Counted from the first letter of the stretch, positions 16,084 to 23,006 are shown. The stretch: DNA of 24,471 nt from CAZUFB01 sp048173955 (GCA_048173955.1 DBEYOB010000124.1:1-24471), one strand, 5' to 3'. The notes: generated from the letters alone by a model not told the origin. Program-made: numbers and translations.

Positions 16084-16656
16084 CTGGCAGACATCTACGA
16101 CCAGCCGACCATCATGGGGTACGTGCTCGACGACGTGATCGAAAGCCTGCTGCAAAGCGACTTTCCCGGGATCGACCTGAACGTGCACGGGCGGTATACG
16201 TTCCGCCCCGCGGGGTCTGGGCAGGCCCTGCTTGAATCCGGCAGCTTCTCGGTCGCTGTCGAAGGCGCCCGAGCGCTCGACTTCGCATGGCCCGTCAACG
16301 AAAACGGGCAGACCTACGGCTCGTCTTCGGACATAGCGGCATACCTTCCCGACGGCGGCAGCACCGGCAATGTCGGCTATACGCTGCTCCCCGACCTCGT
16401 CGAAATGATCGGCGACCACGACGTAAGCGGCTACGTCCGCAAGGAAGACATGTACGACCTCTCGGAAAACGGCCCGCGTGCCAGGGCGTTCTTGGCGGCC
16501 GCCGAGGCGGGAGCCGATTCCTTCGAATACACCGTCCCCGTATACGCCCAAGACGGGACGACCGTTGTGGACGAGATCGACATGGGCGGCGGCATCGCCA
16601 GCGCCACCATCGTGCAGCAAGACGAAGGCGACGAGGACGCAACATCGGGTGCATAA
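16084..16656 (+). pseudogene. Separated C-terminal part of the second M56 protein, downstream of the amber codon
   Basis: The sequence continues in exactly the same frame as the M56 gene from CTG 16084 to TAA 16654-16656 (190 codons). It has clear coding character and an Asp/Glu/Gly-rich secreted-domain composition (LADIYDQPTIMGYVLDDVIE onward). The first ATG (16114) has no ribosome binding site, so independent translation is unlikely. A CAG-to-TAG change is the simplest explanation. Readthrough of the amber, or a sequencing error, would restore a 756-residue protein. No known domain is recognised; the segment is probably the distal half of the sensor. Confidence 0.6.
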
Positions 16657-16721
16657 GAGACGCGCGAAGGAAGTTGCATAAGAGCAGCCGGCCCGAAAGA
16701 AGGCCGAACCAAAAGGCCGGA

Positions 16722-16789
16722 CCGTTCACTTTCGCCTCTTTTGGCTATCAAATGTTGAGTTGACAACCAGTAGGGGCGATATTGAACGG
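16722..16789 (+). repeat. 68-base imperfect palindromic repeat, copy 1
   Basis: It begins CCGTTCACTTTCGCC and ends GGGGCGATATTGAACGG, and the arms are imperfect complements over about 28 bases. It is related in inverted orientation to the copy at 16933-17000, with which it could form a stem of about 68 bp around 143 bases of interior. Confidence 0.75.
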
Positions 16790-16932
16790 ATGCGTGCGGA
16801 AAGGAGGCGACCCTCCGCCGTGCATGCACGGGATTCACGCTCGCCGCACAGAGCCTACCTGCGCCTTCTTTGCCTGACCTTGTGCGTACGCTCGCGGATA
16901 GACCGCCGGGGCGGACGGACGGGCGACTCAGT

Positions 16933-17000
16933 TCGTTCAATATCCGTTCCACTGGCCGATGAGTCAATATTTGATAGCCAGTAAGGGCGATAGTGAACGG
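16933..17000 (-). repeat. 68-base imperfect palindromic repeat, copy 2 (inverted)
   Basis: It is the same length as copy 1 and inverted to it. Shared words include TTTGATAGCCA, GGGCGATA and TGAACGG. Its inner arm contains GGCCGATGAGT (16954-16964), which recurs exactly at 20777-20787 in another repeat cluster. Confidence 0.75.
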
Positions 17001-17274
17001 CCCGCCCCGGCCGGATGAGGGTGGCCGGCCTCCGGCGTCCCGCCGCCGCACCCCATCTGCCCCGCCACGTCGCGTTGACCACGACGTCCGCCACCTGGCG
17101 GAACCCTCCGCCCGCATAGCACATCTTCGACATACCGTCAGCAAGCCCTCAGACGCCCCGAGGGTTCTTTCGCCAACCGCTCCCGCCCTCTGTCCGCCCC
17201 GTCGACCAGTGCGGCACCCCTTGGCGCAATACTTGTCGCAACATGCCAATCTACCTGCGTTTACATACTGTTTA

Positions 17275-17287
17275 ACTGAAATTCAGT
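17275..17287. promoter_or_regulatory. Perfect 13-base palindrome upstream of the exported OYE-like gene
   Basis: ACTGAA-A-TTCAGT lies about 84 bases before the start codon in an AT-richer patch that should contain the promoter. It is a candidate operator. No convincing -35/-10 pair was identified. Confidence 0.35.
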
Positions 17288-17370
17288 GAAGCATGCGCGG
17301 CGGCATCGGTCCACCATAGCAGCCGTTATCCGCCGCCACGCGGCAACGTAGGAGAAACGGGAGGATTCGC

Positions 17371-19692
17371 ATGGATCACAACGTCTCGCGCAGGAACTTC
17401 GTCAAGGGTGCCGCCACCGGCGCGTTCGGCCTCACCGCCGCAGGCGCGCTCGGCACCGCCGGCATCGCGCTCGCCGACGAGGCCGAGGCAGCCGACGCCG
17501 CAGCCGAAGAAGCCGCCACGCCCACCACGAGCCAGACCGCGCCCGTGAGCGAAGGTGCGCCGAGCAAGGCTGCCATCTACCAGCAGCTCGCCCAGCTCAA
17601 CCCCGACGACACGAGCGACTGGCGCTCCAACTCGATCGAGGACTTCACCCAGACCAAGCTGTTCTCGGAGTGGCAGTTCGGCCCGTTCACGCTGCACCAC
17701 CGCATGATCAAGTCGGCCGCCGGCTCGCTGTACCTCCCCGAGGTCACCGACGAACGCATCATCGACGAGTACGTCGAGTTCGTGAAGAACGGCTGCGAGT
17801 TCGTGTGGGTCGAAGACTACGCCAACCTCATGCCCCACTATCCGGCCACCTACAAGGCGCGCGACGCCTCGAACGCCATCCTCGACCAGGTGGCCGCCGC
17901 CATCCACGAGGCGGGCGGCTACTGCGGCTACCAGCTCTCCCTCATGGGCGCCTCCTTCAGCGGCTTCGACGCGAGCACGGCCGCCGAGTTCGAGTGCGCC
18001 GAGGCCGACGACCTCACGCTCGAGGAGGTCAAGCAGGTCCAGCAGGACTTCATCGACGTCGCGGTCATGCTCCACGACGCCGGCTTCGACGCCGTCGAGA
18101 TCAACGCCGCCGGCAACAACATCGGCCAGGCGTTCCTCTCCCGCAACCGCAACCACCGCGAGGACGAGTACGGGCCCCAGAGCTTCGAGAACCGCGCCCG
18201 CTTCGTGTGCGAGATCATCCAGGGCATCAAGAGCGCGTGCGGCGAGGATTTCCCCGTGCAGGTGCTCATCAACGGCATCGAGGCCAACGACGTCGACCTG
18301 GGCCAGGACGACGCCTTCACCACGGTCGAGGAGAACTGCGAGCTCGCCAAGCAGCTCGAGGCCGCAGGCGCCGACTCGCTGCACGTCCGCATCGGCCCGT
18401 TCGGCTACCACCCCTGCGAGTTCGCCGGCGACATGTACTTCTCGGGCTACGGCATCAACGGCAACACCGCCTACGGCACGCAGTTCGACTTCGACCGCCA
18501 CTGGGAGGGCCTGCTCGACGGCAACCACTCCGGCTGCGGCCTGATGCTCGACGTCGCCGCCAAGATCAAGGCGGCCGTGAGCATCCCCGTGGGCTCGGTC
18601 ACCTACATGGACCCGGCGCACGCGCCCGACTTCTTCGAGAAGGCGCTGCAGGACGGCAAGGTCGACTTCTACAACATGACCCGCCCGCTCTACGCCGACC
18701 CCGAGTACATCACCAAGCTGCGCGAAGGCCGCATCGACGAGATCCGTCCCTGCAACCGCTGCCTGCACTGCCACTTCGACTACGACGAGACCGGCACCTT
18801 CTACGAGCACTGCCGCGTGAACGCCACCCGCATGCGTGCCTTCACCGACGCCATGCCCGACGGCCCCGCGCTGCCCGCGCTCTCGGGCGACCCCAAGAAC
18901 GTCATGGTCGTGGGCGGCGGCCCCGCCGGCATGGAGGCGGCGCGCGTCGCGGCGCTGCGCGGCCACAACGTGACCCTCTACGAGAAGAACGGCTATCTGG
19001 GCGGCACGCTGCCCTTCGCCGCTGCGATCAAGAGCCAGCACGAAAACATCGACGACCTCAACAGCTACCTGCAGCGCCAGCAGGAGGTTTGCGGCGTCAC
19101 CGTCGTGACCGGCCAGGAGGTCACCGCCGACTTCGTCCGCGAGCAGGCTCCCGACGCGGTCGTCGTGGCCGCGGGCGGCGTGGTGCAGTCGACCGGGCTC
19201 ACCGGCACCGAGGCGACCAACGTCGTGCCCGTCGCCGACGTTCTGAACGCCGAGATCGGCGAGAACGTGACCATCGTCGGCTTCTGCGCGCCCGCGCTCG
19301 ACACGGCGCTGCGCCTCATCGCCGAGGGTAAGCATGTGACCATCGTGATGGACCAGCCGCTCGCCAAGCTGGGCAAGGGTTGGTCGGCCCACATCAAGGA
19401 GGTCGTGCTGCCGATGGTGTACACCAAGGGCACCCGCGTGTGGCCCAACGCCACCGTGACCTCCGTGGGCGACGGCGAGATCACCATCAACGGCGAGACC
19501 GGCTGCGACATCGTGGTGAAGTGCGACACCGTGATCGAGGCCCTCGAGCTGGCGGCCAACACCGCACTCGCCGACGAGCTTGGTAGTGAGTTCGAGGTCT
19601 ACACCGTCGGCGACGCCCTGGTCGACGAGGCCAAACCGCACAACATCGCCGAGGCTATCGCCACCGGCAACCTGACGGCCCGCGCGCTGTAA
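17371..19692 (+). CDS. Tat-exported Old Yellow Enzyme/2,4-dienoyl-CoA reductase-like flavoprotein with Fe-S motif
   Basis: The 773-residue protein starts at ATG 17371 with GGGAGG at 17359-17364. A Tat signal occupies the N-terminus (SRRNF at 6-10, probable cleavage after ALA near 35), followed by an Ala/Glu linker. Residues about 95-455 form the FMN TIM barrel of the OYE family (SRNRNHREDEYG, FENRARFVCEI). A cysteine cluster at C461, C464, C467 and C481 should hold an Fe-S cluster. From about 508 a FAD-binding Rossmann domain carries GGGPAG. This is the layout of FadH, BaiCD/BaiH and daidzein-reductase-type enzymes, which normally act in the cytoplasm with NAD(P)H. Three departures stand out: export by Tat; the barrel motif normally His-x-x-His/Asn reads NAAG at 245-248; and the second nucleotide motif reads GFCAPA at 637-642 instead of GxGxxG. 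It probably reduces an unknown unsaturated compound outside the membrane using non-NAD(P)H electrons. Confidence 0.87.
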   Translation: MDHNVSRRNFVKGAATGAFGLTAAGALGTAGIALADEAEAADAAAEEAATPTTSQTAPVSEGAPSKAAIYQQLAQLNPDDTSDWRSNSIEDFTQTKLFSEWQFGPFTLHHRMIKSAAGSLYLPEVTDERIIDEYVEFVKNGCEFVWVEDYANLMPHYPATYKARDASNAILDQVAAAIHEAGGYCGYQLSLMGASFSGFDASTAAEFECAEADDLTLEEVKQVQQDFIDVAVMLHDAGFDAVEINAAGNNIGQAFLSRNRNHREDEYGPQSFENRARFVCEIIQGIKSACGEDFPVQVLINGIEANDVDLGQDDAFTTVEENCELAKQLEAAGADSLHVRIGPFGYHPCEFAGDMYFSGYGINGNTAYGTQFDFDRHWEGLLDGNHSGCGLMLDVAAKIKAAVSIPVGSVTYMDPAHAPDFFEKALQDGKVDFYNMTRPLYADPEYITKLREGRIDEIRPCNRCLHCHFDYDETGTFYEHCRVNATRMRAFTDAMPDGPALPALSGDPKNVMVVGGGPAGMEAARVAALRGHNVTLYEKNGYLGGTLPFAAAIKSQHENIDDLNSYLQRQQEVCGVTVVTGQEVTADFVREQAPDAVVVAAGGVVQSTGLTGTEATNVVPVADVLNAEIGENVTIVGFCAPALDTALRLIAEGKHVTIVMDQPLAKLGKGWSAHIKEVVLPMVYTKGTRVWPNATVTSVGDGEITINGETGCDIVVKCDTVIEALELAANTALADELGSEFEVYTVGDALVDEAKPHNIAEAIATGNLTARAL

Positions 19693-19738
19693 GGAACCTG
19701 CGCGCTGCAAGGGGCCCGCACGCTGCAAGGGGCCCGCG
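19685..19738 (+). repeat. Three tandem 18-bp repeats starting inside the last codons of the OYE-like gene
   Basis: The units CGCTGTAAGGAACCTGCG, CGCTGCAAGGGGCCCGCA and CGCTGCAAGGGGCCCGCG lie head to tail. The first contains the TAA stop; in later units the same position reads CAA. A fourth, degenerate start (CGCCG) follows. Confidence 0.75.
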
Positions 19739-19813
19739 CGCCGAACGCCGCGGAAGCCCCGCGCTGAAAACCGCGCGCACCGGAAGAAGATGCGCGCTCA
19801 AAAGGCATCGAAC

Positions 19814-19853
19814 GGCGCCCGTCCTTCGCAGCTCATAGCGGAGGGCGGGCGCC
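19814..19853 (+). terminator. Very stable 16-bp hairpin downstream of the OYE-like gene
   Basis: GGCGCCCGTCCTTCGC pairs along its full length (two G-U pairs) with GCGGAGGGCGGGCGCC across an eight-base loop. There is no U-tract. It may be a terminator or an mRNA 3'-end stabiliser for the gene ending at 19692. Confidence 0.5.
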
Positions 19854-19865
19854 GTCGGAACCGGC

Positions 19866-20086
19866 GTGTCAACGAAACCGGCGTCGTCTGGCCAAAATCC
19901 GCGATCGTGAAGACCATCTCGACCGAAACGGCCCCCTGTGACCAGTATGCCGACATGTCCCAACGATGTCATAGCGGGAAAACCGCAGGAAAGCATTGAG
20001 GGGATCGGCATCAGCGGGTCGGACAGGGGTAGAGCTGCCCTTCACGATCGGGCTTTTTGGCCAGCCGGAGTCAGTTTGTTTGACAC
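19866..20086. repeat. MITE-like element with about 55-base imperfect terminal inverted repeats
   Basis: The left arm 19866-19920 begins GTGTCAACGAAACC. The right arm 20031-20086, read in reverse, begins GTGTCAAACAAACTGA. The best-kept words in both are CTGGCCAAAA and CGATCGTGAAG. The 110-base interior has no gene. No target-site duplication was seen. Immediately right of it (20087-20130) is a degenerate run of AACGCGG-like units. Confidence 0.65.
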
Positions 20087-20238
20087 AACGCGAAGTAACG
20101 CGGCGTAGCGCGGCGCAACGCAACGCGGCACGGCTTGATGTGGTGCTCGGGGCCGGCGCGTGCGGTGCCCGGGACCAGGCCTGCTCCAAACCAGCAGGAT
20201 TGCGCCCGGCCTCCCGATGGTCCGCCCCGCACCAAACC

Positions 20239-20247
20239 TGCTATGCT
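20239..20247 (+). promoter_or_regulatory. Candidate extended -10 promoter of the UPF0145 gene
   Basis: TGC-TATGCT fits the extended -10 pattern. No -35 is evident. Transcription would start near 20254, about 68 bases before ATG 20322. A hairpin, CCTGCT/AGCAGG (20180-20198), lies just upstream. Confidence 0.4.
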
Positions 20248-20321
20248 TCTTGCGAAGGCCCCATCGAGGGCCCGTCCGCCGTCGCGCCCGCACGGGCGCC
20301 CGAAAGACAAGGAGTCCCGCC

Positions 20322-20642
20322 ATGATCGTCACCACCACTGCCAACGTCGACGGCCGCGAGGTCGAAGAGTACCTGGGCATCGTGTTCGGCGAGGTCATCA
20401 CCGGCATCAACGTGCTGCGCGACATCGGCGCCGGCCTGCGCAACTTCTTCGGCGGCCGCTCCGAGGGTTACGAGCAGGAACTCCTCTCCGCTCGCCAGCA
20501 GGCGCTCCAGGAGATGGAGCAGCGCGCCGCCGAACGCGGCGCCGACGCCATCCTGGGCGTCGACATGGACTACGAGGTCCTGGGCGCCGACGGCTCGATG
20601 CTCATGGTGACCGCATCGGGCACCGCGGTGCGCCTGAGGTAG
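20322..20642 (+). CDS. UPF0145 (YbjQ-like) small protein
   Basis: The 106-residue protein starts at ATG 20322 with AAGGAG at 20309-20314. The sequence matches the YbjQ/UPF0145 family throughout: an early Tyr-Leu-Gly-Ile-Val stretch, GEVITGINVLRDIGAGLRNFFGGRSEGYE, the central Arg/Gln/Glu helix, GADAILGVDMDYEVLG and a final MVTASGTAVRL. The family forms small pentameric cytoplasmic assemblies and is often labelled as putative heavy-metal binding; no enzymatic role is established. It is monocistronic here, with repeat-filled intergenic DNA on both sides. Confidence 0.9.
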   Translation: MIVTTTANVDGREVEEYLGIVFGEVITGINVLRDIGAGLRNFFGGRSEGYEQELLSARQQALQEMEQRAAERGADAILGVDMDYEVLGADGSMLMVTASGTAVRLR

Positions 20643-20646
20643 GGCA

Positions 20647-20675
20647 GGCACCGGGCGGCGGGGCGGCCCGGTGCC
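20647..20675 (+). terminator. Hairpin immediately after the UPF0145 gene
   Basis: A perfect ten-bp stem, GGCACCGGGC/GCCCGGTGCC, with a nine-base loop starts five bases after the stop codon. No U-tract follows. Confidence 0.55.
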
Positions 20676-20767
20676 GCAGGCGACCTCGGCTTCTCCGCAC
20701 AAGCGACCGCTTTGCGGCGGGAAGCCCCTCGCCTTCCGCTCTCGCCTTGTTGAACTATCGGGCCACA

Positions 20768-21051
20768 TGGTCATTAGGCCGATGAGTGCGTGTTGCCATG
20801 CTTGGGCGCGGCTGTGCGGTGGTCAAACGGACACCGAGTGCATGTTTCCCGAAAAGTGTTGGTCATTTTGCCATCGAGTGTATGCAAATTTGGGACACAG
20901 CGAAGCATCCGTACACGACGGCATGGGAAAAGCGCAGGTACACGGCATGCCCTTCGATGACAATGGCGAAGAGGGTGGCCAGGGAGCATACACTCGTTGG
21001 TAATTTGACCAGCACTTTTTTCGAATCACGCACTCGAGCCCTTATTGACCA
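20768..21051. repeat. Cluster of five 25-base repeats arranged as three direct and two inverted copies
   Basis: Forward copies are at 20768-20792, 20820-20844 and 20860-20884. Reverse copies are at 20987-21011 and 21027-21051. All share the frame TGGTCA...GAGTG-n-n-TG (for example TGGTCATTTTGCCATCGAGTG). Copies 2-3 and 4-5 have the same 40-base period, with related 15-base linkers containing CGAAAA and AGTG. Segments 20820-20885 and 20986-21051 thus form inverted arms of about 66 bases around 100 bases of interior. The stretch 20643-21240 holds no supported gene. Confidence 0.75.
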
Positions 21052-21135
21052 CCCGGCGAGCCGACGACCGCCACCGGCAACGCGCTGGCCCGCCGACCGC
21101 CCGGTAGCAGCCGCCCGCCCGGCGAGCCGACAGCA

Positions 21136-21169
21136 CCCGCCCGGCCGACATCGGCGTCAGCCGGGCGGG
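21136..21169 (-). terminator. Hairpin downstream of the second flavoprotein gene
   Basis: A perfect ten-bp stem, CCCGCCCGGC/GCCGGGCGGG, with a 14-base loop stands about 70 bases past the minus-strand stop at 21241. There is no U-tract on that strand. Confidence 0.45.
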
Positions 21170-21206
21170 CGCGTCTTCCTCACGCGTCTTTCTCACGCGT
21201 CTTCCT
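21168..21206. repeat. Short tandem repeat, about three 13-bp units
   Basis: The unit CACGCGTCTTYCT occurs at 21181-21193 and 21194-21206. A slightly different unit precedes it at 21168-21180, just after the hairpin. Confidence 0.6.
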
Positions 21207-21240
21207 TGCATGCTTTTCTCGCACGCCTTCCCTGCGTCCC

Positions 21241-22830
21241 CTACGCGCTCACCGCGGCGCCGGCGGTGCGGCCCATGGAGACGGTCGCGAGGATGCCGGT
21301 GCCGGTGCCGGGGTAGTAGCTCCCCATGAAGCCGCCCACGACCTGGCCGGCCGCAAACAGATGCGCGATGGGCTCCCCGGCGGTGTCGAGCACATTGCAC
21401 GTCGCCGGGTCGACCTTGAGCCCGCCCACGGCGCCCAGGTTGAAGTCGTAGTTGCGCACGGCGTAGATCGGCAGCTTGCCGATGGGCTCCATACCGCAGC
21501 AGCGCGTGGGGAACTGCGAGTCGGTCCCGGTCGCCTCAAGGTCGGCGTTCCACTGGTCGATCGCCGCCTGGAGGTTGGCCGCCGGCACGCCCATCTGCTC
21601 GGCGAGCTCCTCGACGGACTGGCCGCGCAGCACGGTGCCCGCGTCGACCGCGGCGGCGATGTCGCCGAGCGCCTGGATGCCGCCCACGGCCGCGCCGCCG
21701 AGCATCGCGGCGTTCTCGTCGAACACGCTCCACATGATGTGGTCTTCCTGGGCAAAGCCCGCGCGCAGCACCCACGCGTAGTGGTCGGACTCGCTTACGA
21801 AGCGCCTACCGTACTTGTTGACGAGAATGCCGGGAACCTCGACGTTGCCGGGCAGGGTCGGCGTGCCGCCCACGTTGTTGCCCAGGCCGATGAAGCCGCC
21901 CATGCCGGTGAGCGCGGCGCCCACGCTCATGCCCATGCGGATGCCGCCGCCGGTGTTGGTGGGCACGGTCATGAGGTAGCCGTCGGTGATGGCCTGCACC
22001 ATATGCTGCGAGAACATCTTTGCCATCTCGAGGTTGCGGTCGAAGCTGCAGGTGGCGAGCACCACGCCCTTGGCGGCGCCGAAGCGGCGGCCGTCGGCGG
22101 CCACCACGCCGGTCACCGTGCCGGCCTCGTCGACCACCAGGTCGGTGACCTCGTTTTCAAGGACGAACGCGCAGCCGGCCTCGTCGCAGGCTGCCTTGAG
22201 CGCCGCGACGTGCCAGGCGCCGGCGCCCAGGCCGTCGGCGTTGGTGCCGGTGGCCATGTGGATGCGGGGCACCTGCACCGCGGGGTCGACGTTGGGGATG
22301 ATGCCGTTGCCGTACACCGTGTCGTACACCACGCCGAGGTCCTGCATGAAGGAGATGCACGCCGGGGCGTCGTCGCAGATGGTGCGCACGAGCTCCTCGT
22401 CGAGCTGGCCCTCGCCCGCCGCCAGGTAGAACTCCGCATGCGCTTCGGGGGTGTCGTCCTCGACGCCGGCCGCCTGCTTCTGCACGTCGGTGCCGGCCGC
22501 CTGGATGACGCCCGAGGAGTTGTTGGTGTTGCCGCCCACGCTGGCGGCAGAGTCGATCAGGATGACGCTCGCGCCGTTGCGGGCCGCGACCAGACCGGCC
22601 ACCAGGCCCGCACCGCCCGCGCCCACCACCACGACGTCGGCCTGCTCGTCCCACATGCCGTCGTCGGCCGCCGGGGCGGCCACCGCGAAGCCCGCCGCCG
22701 ACGCCATCGCCGCCATACCGGCCGCGGCACCCGCCGCGACACCGCCGCGCACGAACTGCCGGCGGGTGACGCCCCTCGCACCTTCCGGCACCCTTGCGCC
22801 CGTCGCACCCATCGTCGAACCCATACCCAT
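21241..22830 (-). CDS. Tat-exported FAD-binding flavoprotein (fumarate-reductase/ketosteroid-dehydrogenase superfamily)
   Basis: The 529-residue protein starts at the ATG ending at 22830, with AAAGGGG six bases upstream. The Tat motif TRRQF lies at 22-26, followed by a long Ala/Gly hydrophobic core. The FAD Rossmann motif GAGGAG is at 70-75. NTNNSSGVIQAAG follows the GG of the second flavin contact. Further motifs are NKYGRRFVSE and VGGLKVDP. The catalytic-cap ending GSYYPGTGTGI resembles the YPG-containing end of 3-ketosteroid delta-1-dehydrogenases more than the HGxNRLGG of fumarate reductases. The flavin-proximal segment YDFNLGAVGGLK lacks the HHTMGG histidines. The substrate is therefore unknown and probably not fumarate. 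There is no FMN or haem domain. A membrane-LuxR gene lies 176 bases upstream on the same strand and is its likely regulator. Confidence 0.87.
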   Translation of the reverse strand: MGMGSTMGATGARVPEGARGVTRRQFVRGGVAAGAAAGMAAMASAAGFAVAAPAADDGMWDEQADVVVVGAGGAGLVAGLVAARNGASVILIDSAASVGGNTNNSSGVIQAAGTDVQKQAAGVEDDTPEAHAEFYLAAGEGQLDEELVRTICDDAPACISFMQDLGVVYDTVYGNGIIPNVDPAVQVPRIHMATGTNADGLGAGAWHVAALKAACDEAGCAFVLENEVTDLVVDEAGTVTGVVAADGRRFGAAKGVVLATCSFDRNLEMAKMFSQHMVQAITDGYLMTVPTNTGGGIRMGMSVGAALTGMGGFIGLGNNVGGTPTLPGNVEVPGILVNKYGRRFVSESDHYAWVLRAGFAQEDHIMWSVFDENAAMLGGAAVGGIQALGDIAAAVDAGTVLRGQSVEELAEQMGVPAANLQAAIDQWNADLEATGTDSQFPTRCCGMEPIGKLPIYAVRNYDFNLGAVGGLKVDPATCNVLDTAGEPIAHLFAAGQVVGGFMGSYYPGTGTGILATVSMGRTAGAAVSA

Positions 22831-22938
22831 GGCAAACCCCTTTCCCCTGTCGTCATCGTGTCCCCGCGCATCCCGGACGCACGCGCCCGTCCGATGCGCG
22901 GGCGGGCACCGGACGGGCGCCCGCTTGCCGCAACGATA

Positions 22939-22979
22939 TCACACCGGGACGGCGGTGCGCCATACCACGCTGGGTGTGA
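22939..22979. promoter_or_regulatory. Inverted repeat in the control region of the second flavoprotein
   Basis: TCACACC (22939-22945) and GGTGTGA (22973-22979) are exact inverted copies with centres 34 bp apart, about 110 to 150 bases upstream of the flavoprotein start. This is a plausible looping or dimeric operator for the adjacent LuxR-type regulator. Confidence 0.4.
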
Positions 22980-23006
22980 ACGGCCTCCGTGCTGGGCGAA
23001 CCGCCG

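Larger units (their letters stand above)
16657..17370. other. 714-base intergenic region with two large palindromic repeats and no supported gene
   Basis: It holds two 68-base imperfect palindromes listed separately. Between them are a 14-base perfect palindrome, CCGTGCATGCACGG (16818-16831), and a small hairpin, GGAGG-CGAC-CCTCC (16803-16816). The right-hand 360 bases are GC-rich without a convincing gene. A weak terminator-like hairpin, CCCTC/GAGGG with TTCTTT after it, spans 17146-17170. Open frames across the region are built from the repeats and show no family resemblance. Confidence 0.5.

Noticed and set aside
16114..16656. Independent 180-residue gene after the M56 stop
   Set aside because: It is in the same frame as the M56 gene with coding-like sequence between the amber codon and the first ATG, and lacks a ribosome binding site; better read as the separated C-terminus.
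16431..17249. Minus-strand open frame of about 270 codons in the repeat region
   Set aside because: It includes repeat-derived YRPYWLS-like peptides and runs over the M56 C-terminal coding part; judged a shadow.
20768..21051. CRISPR array
   Set aside because: Units are degenerate, there are only five, the last two are inverted, spacers are themselves similar, and no cas gene is present.
20671..21316. Overlapping plus-strand frames across the repeat array
   Set aside because: They are composed of the 25-base repeats and GC-rich tail, with no ribosome binding sites or domains.
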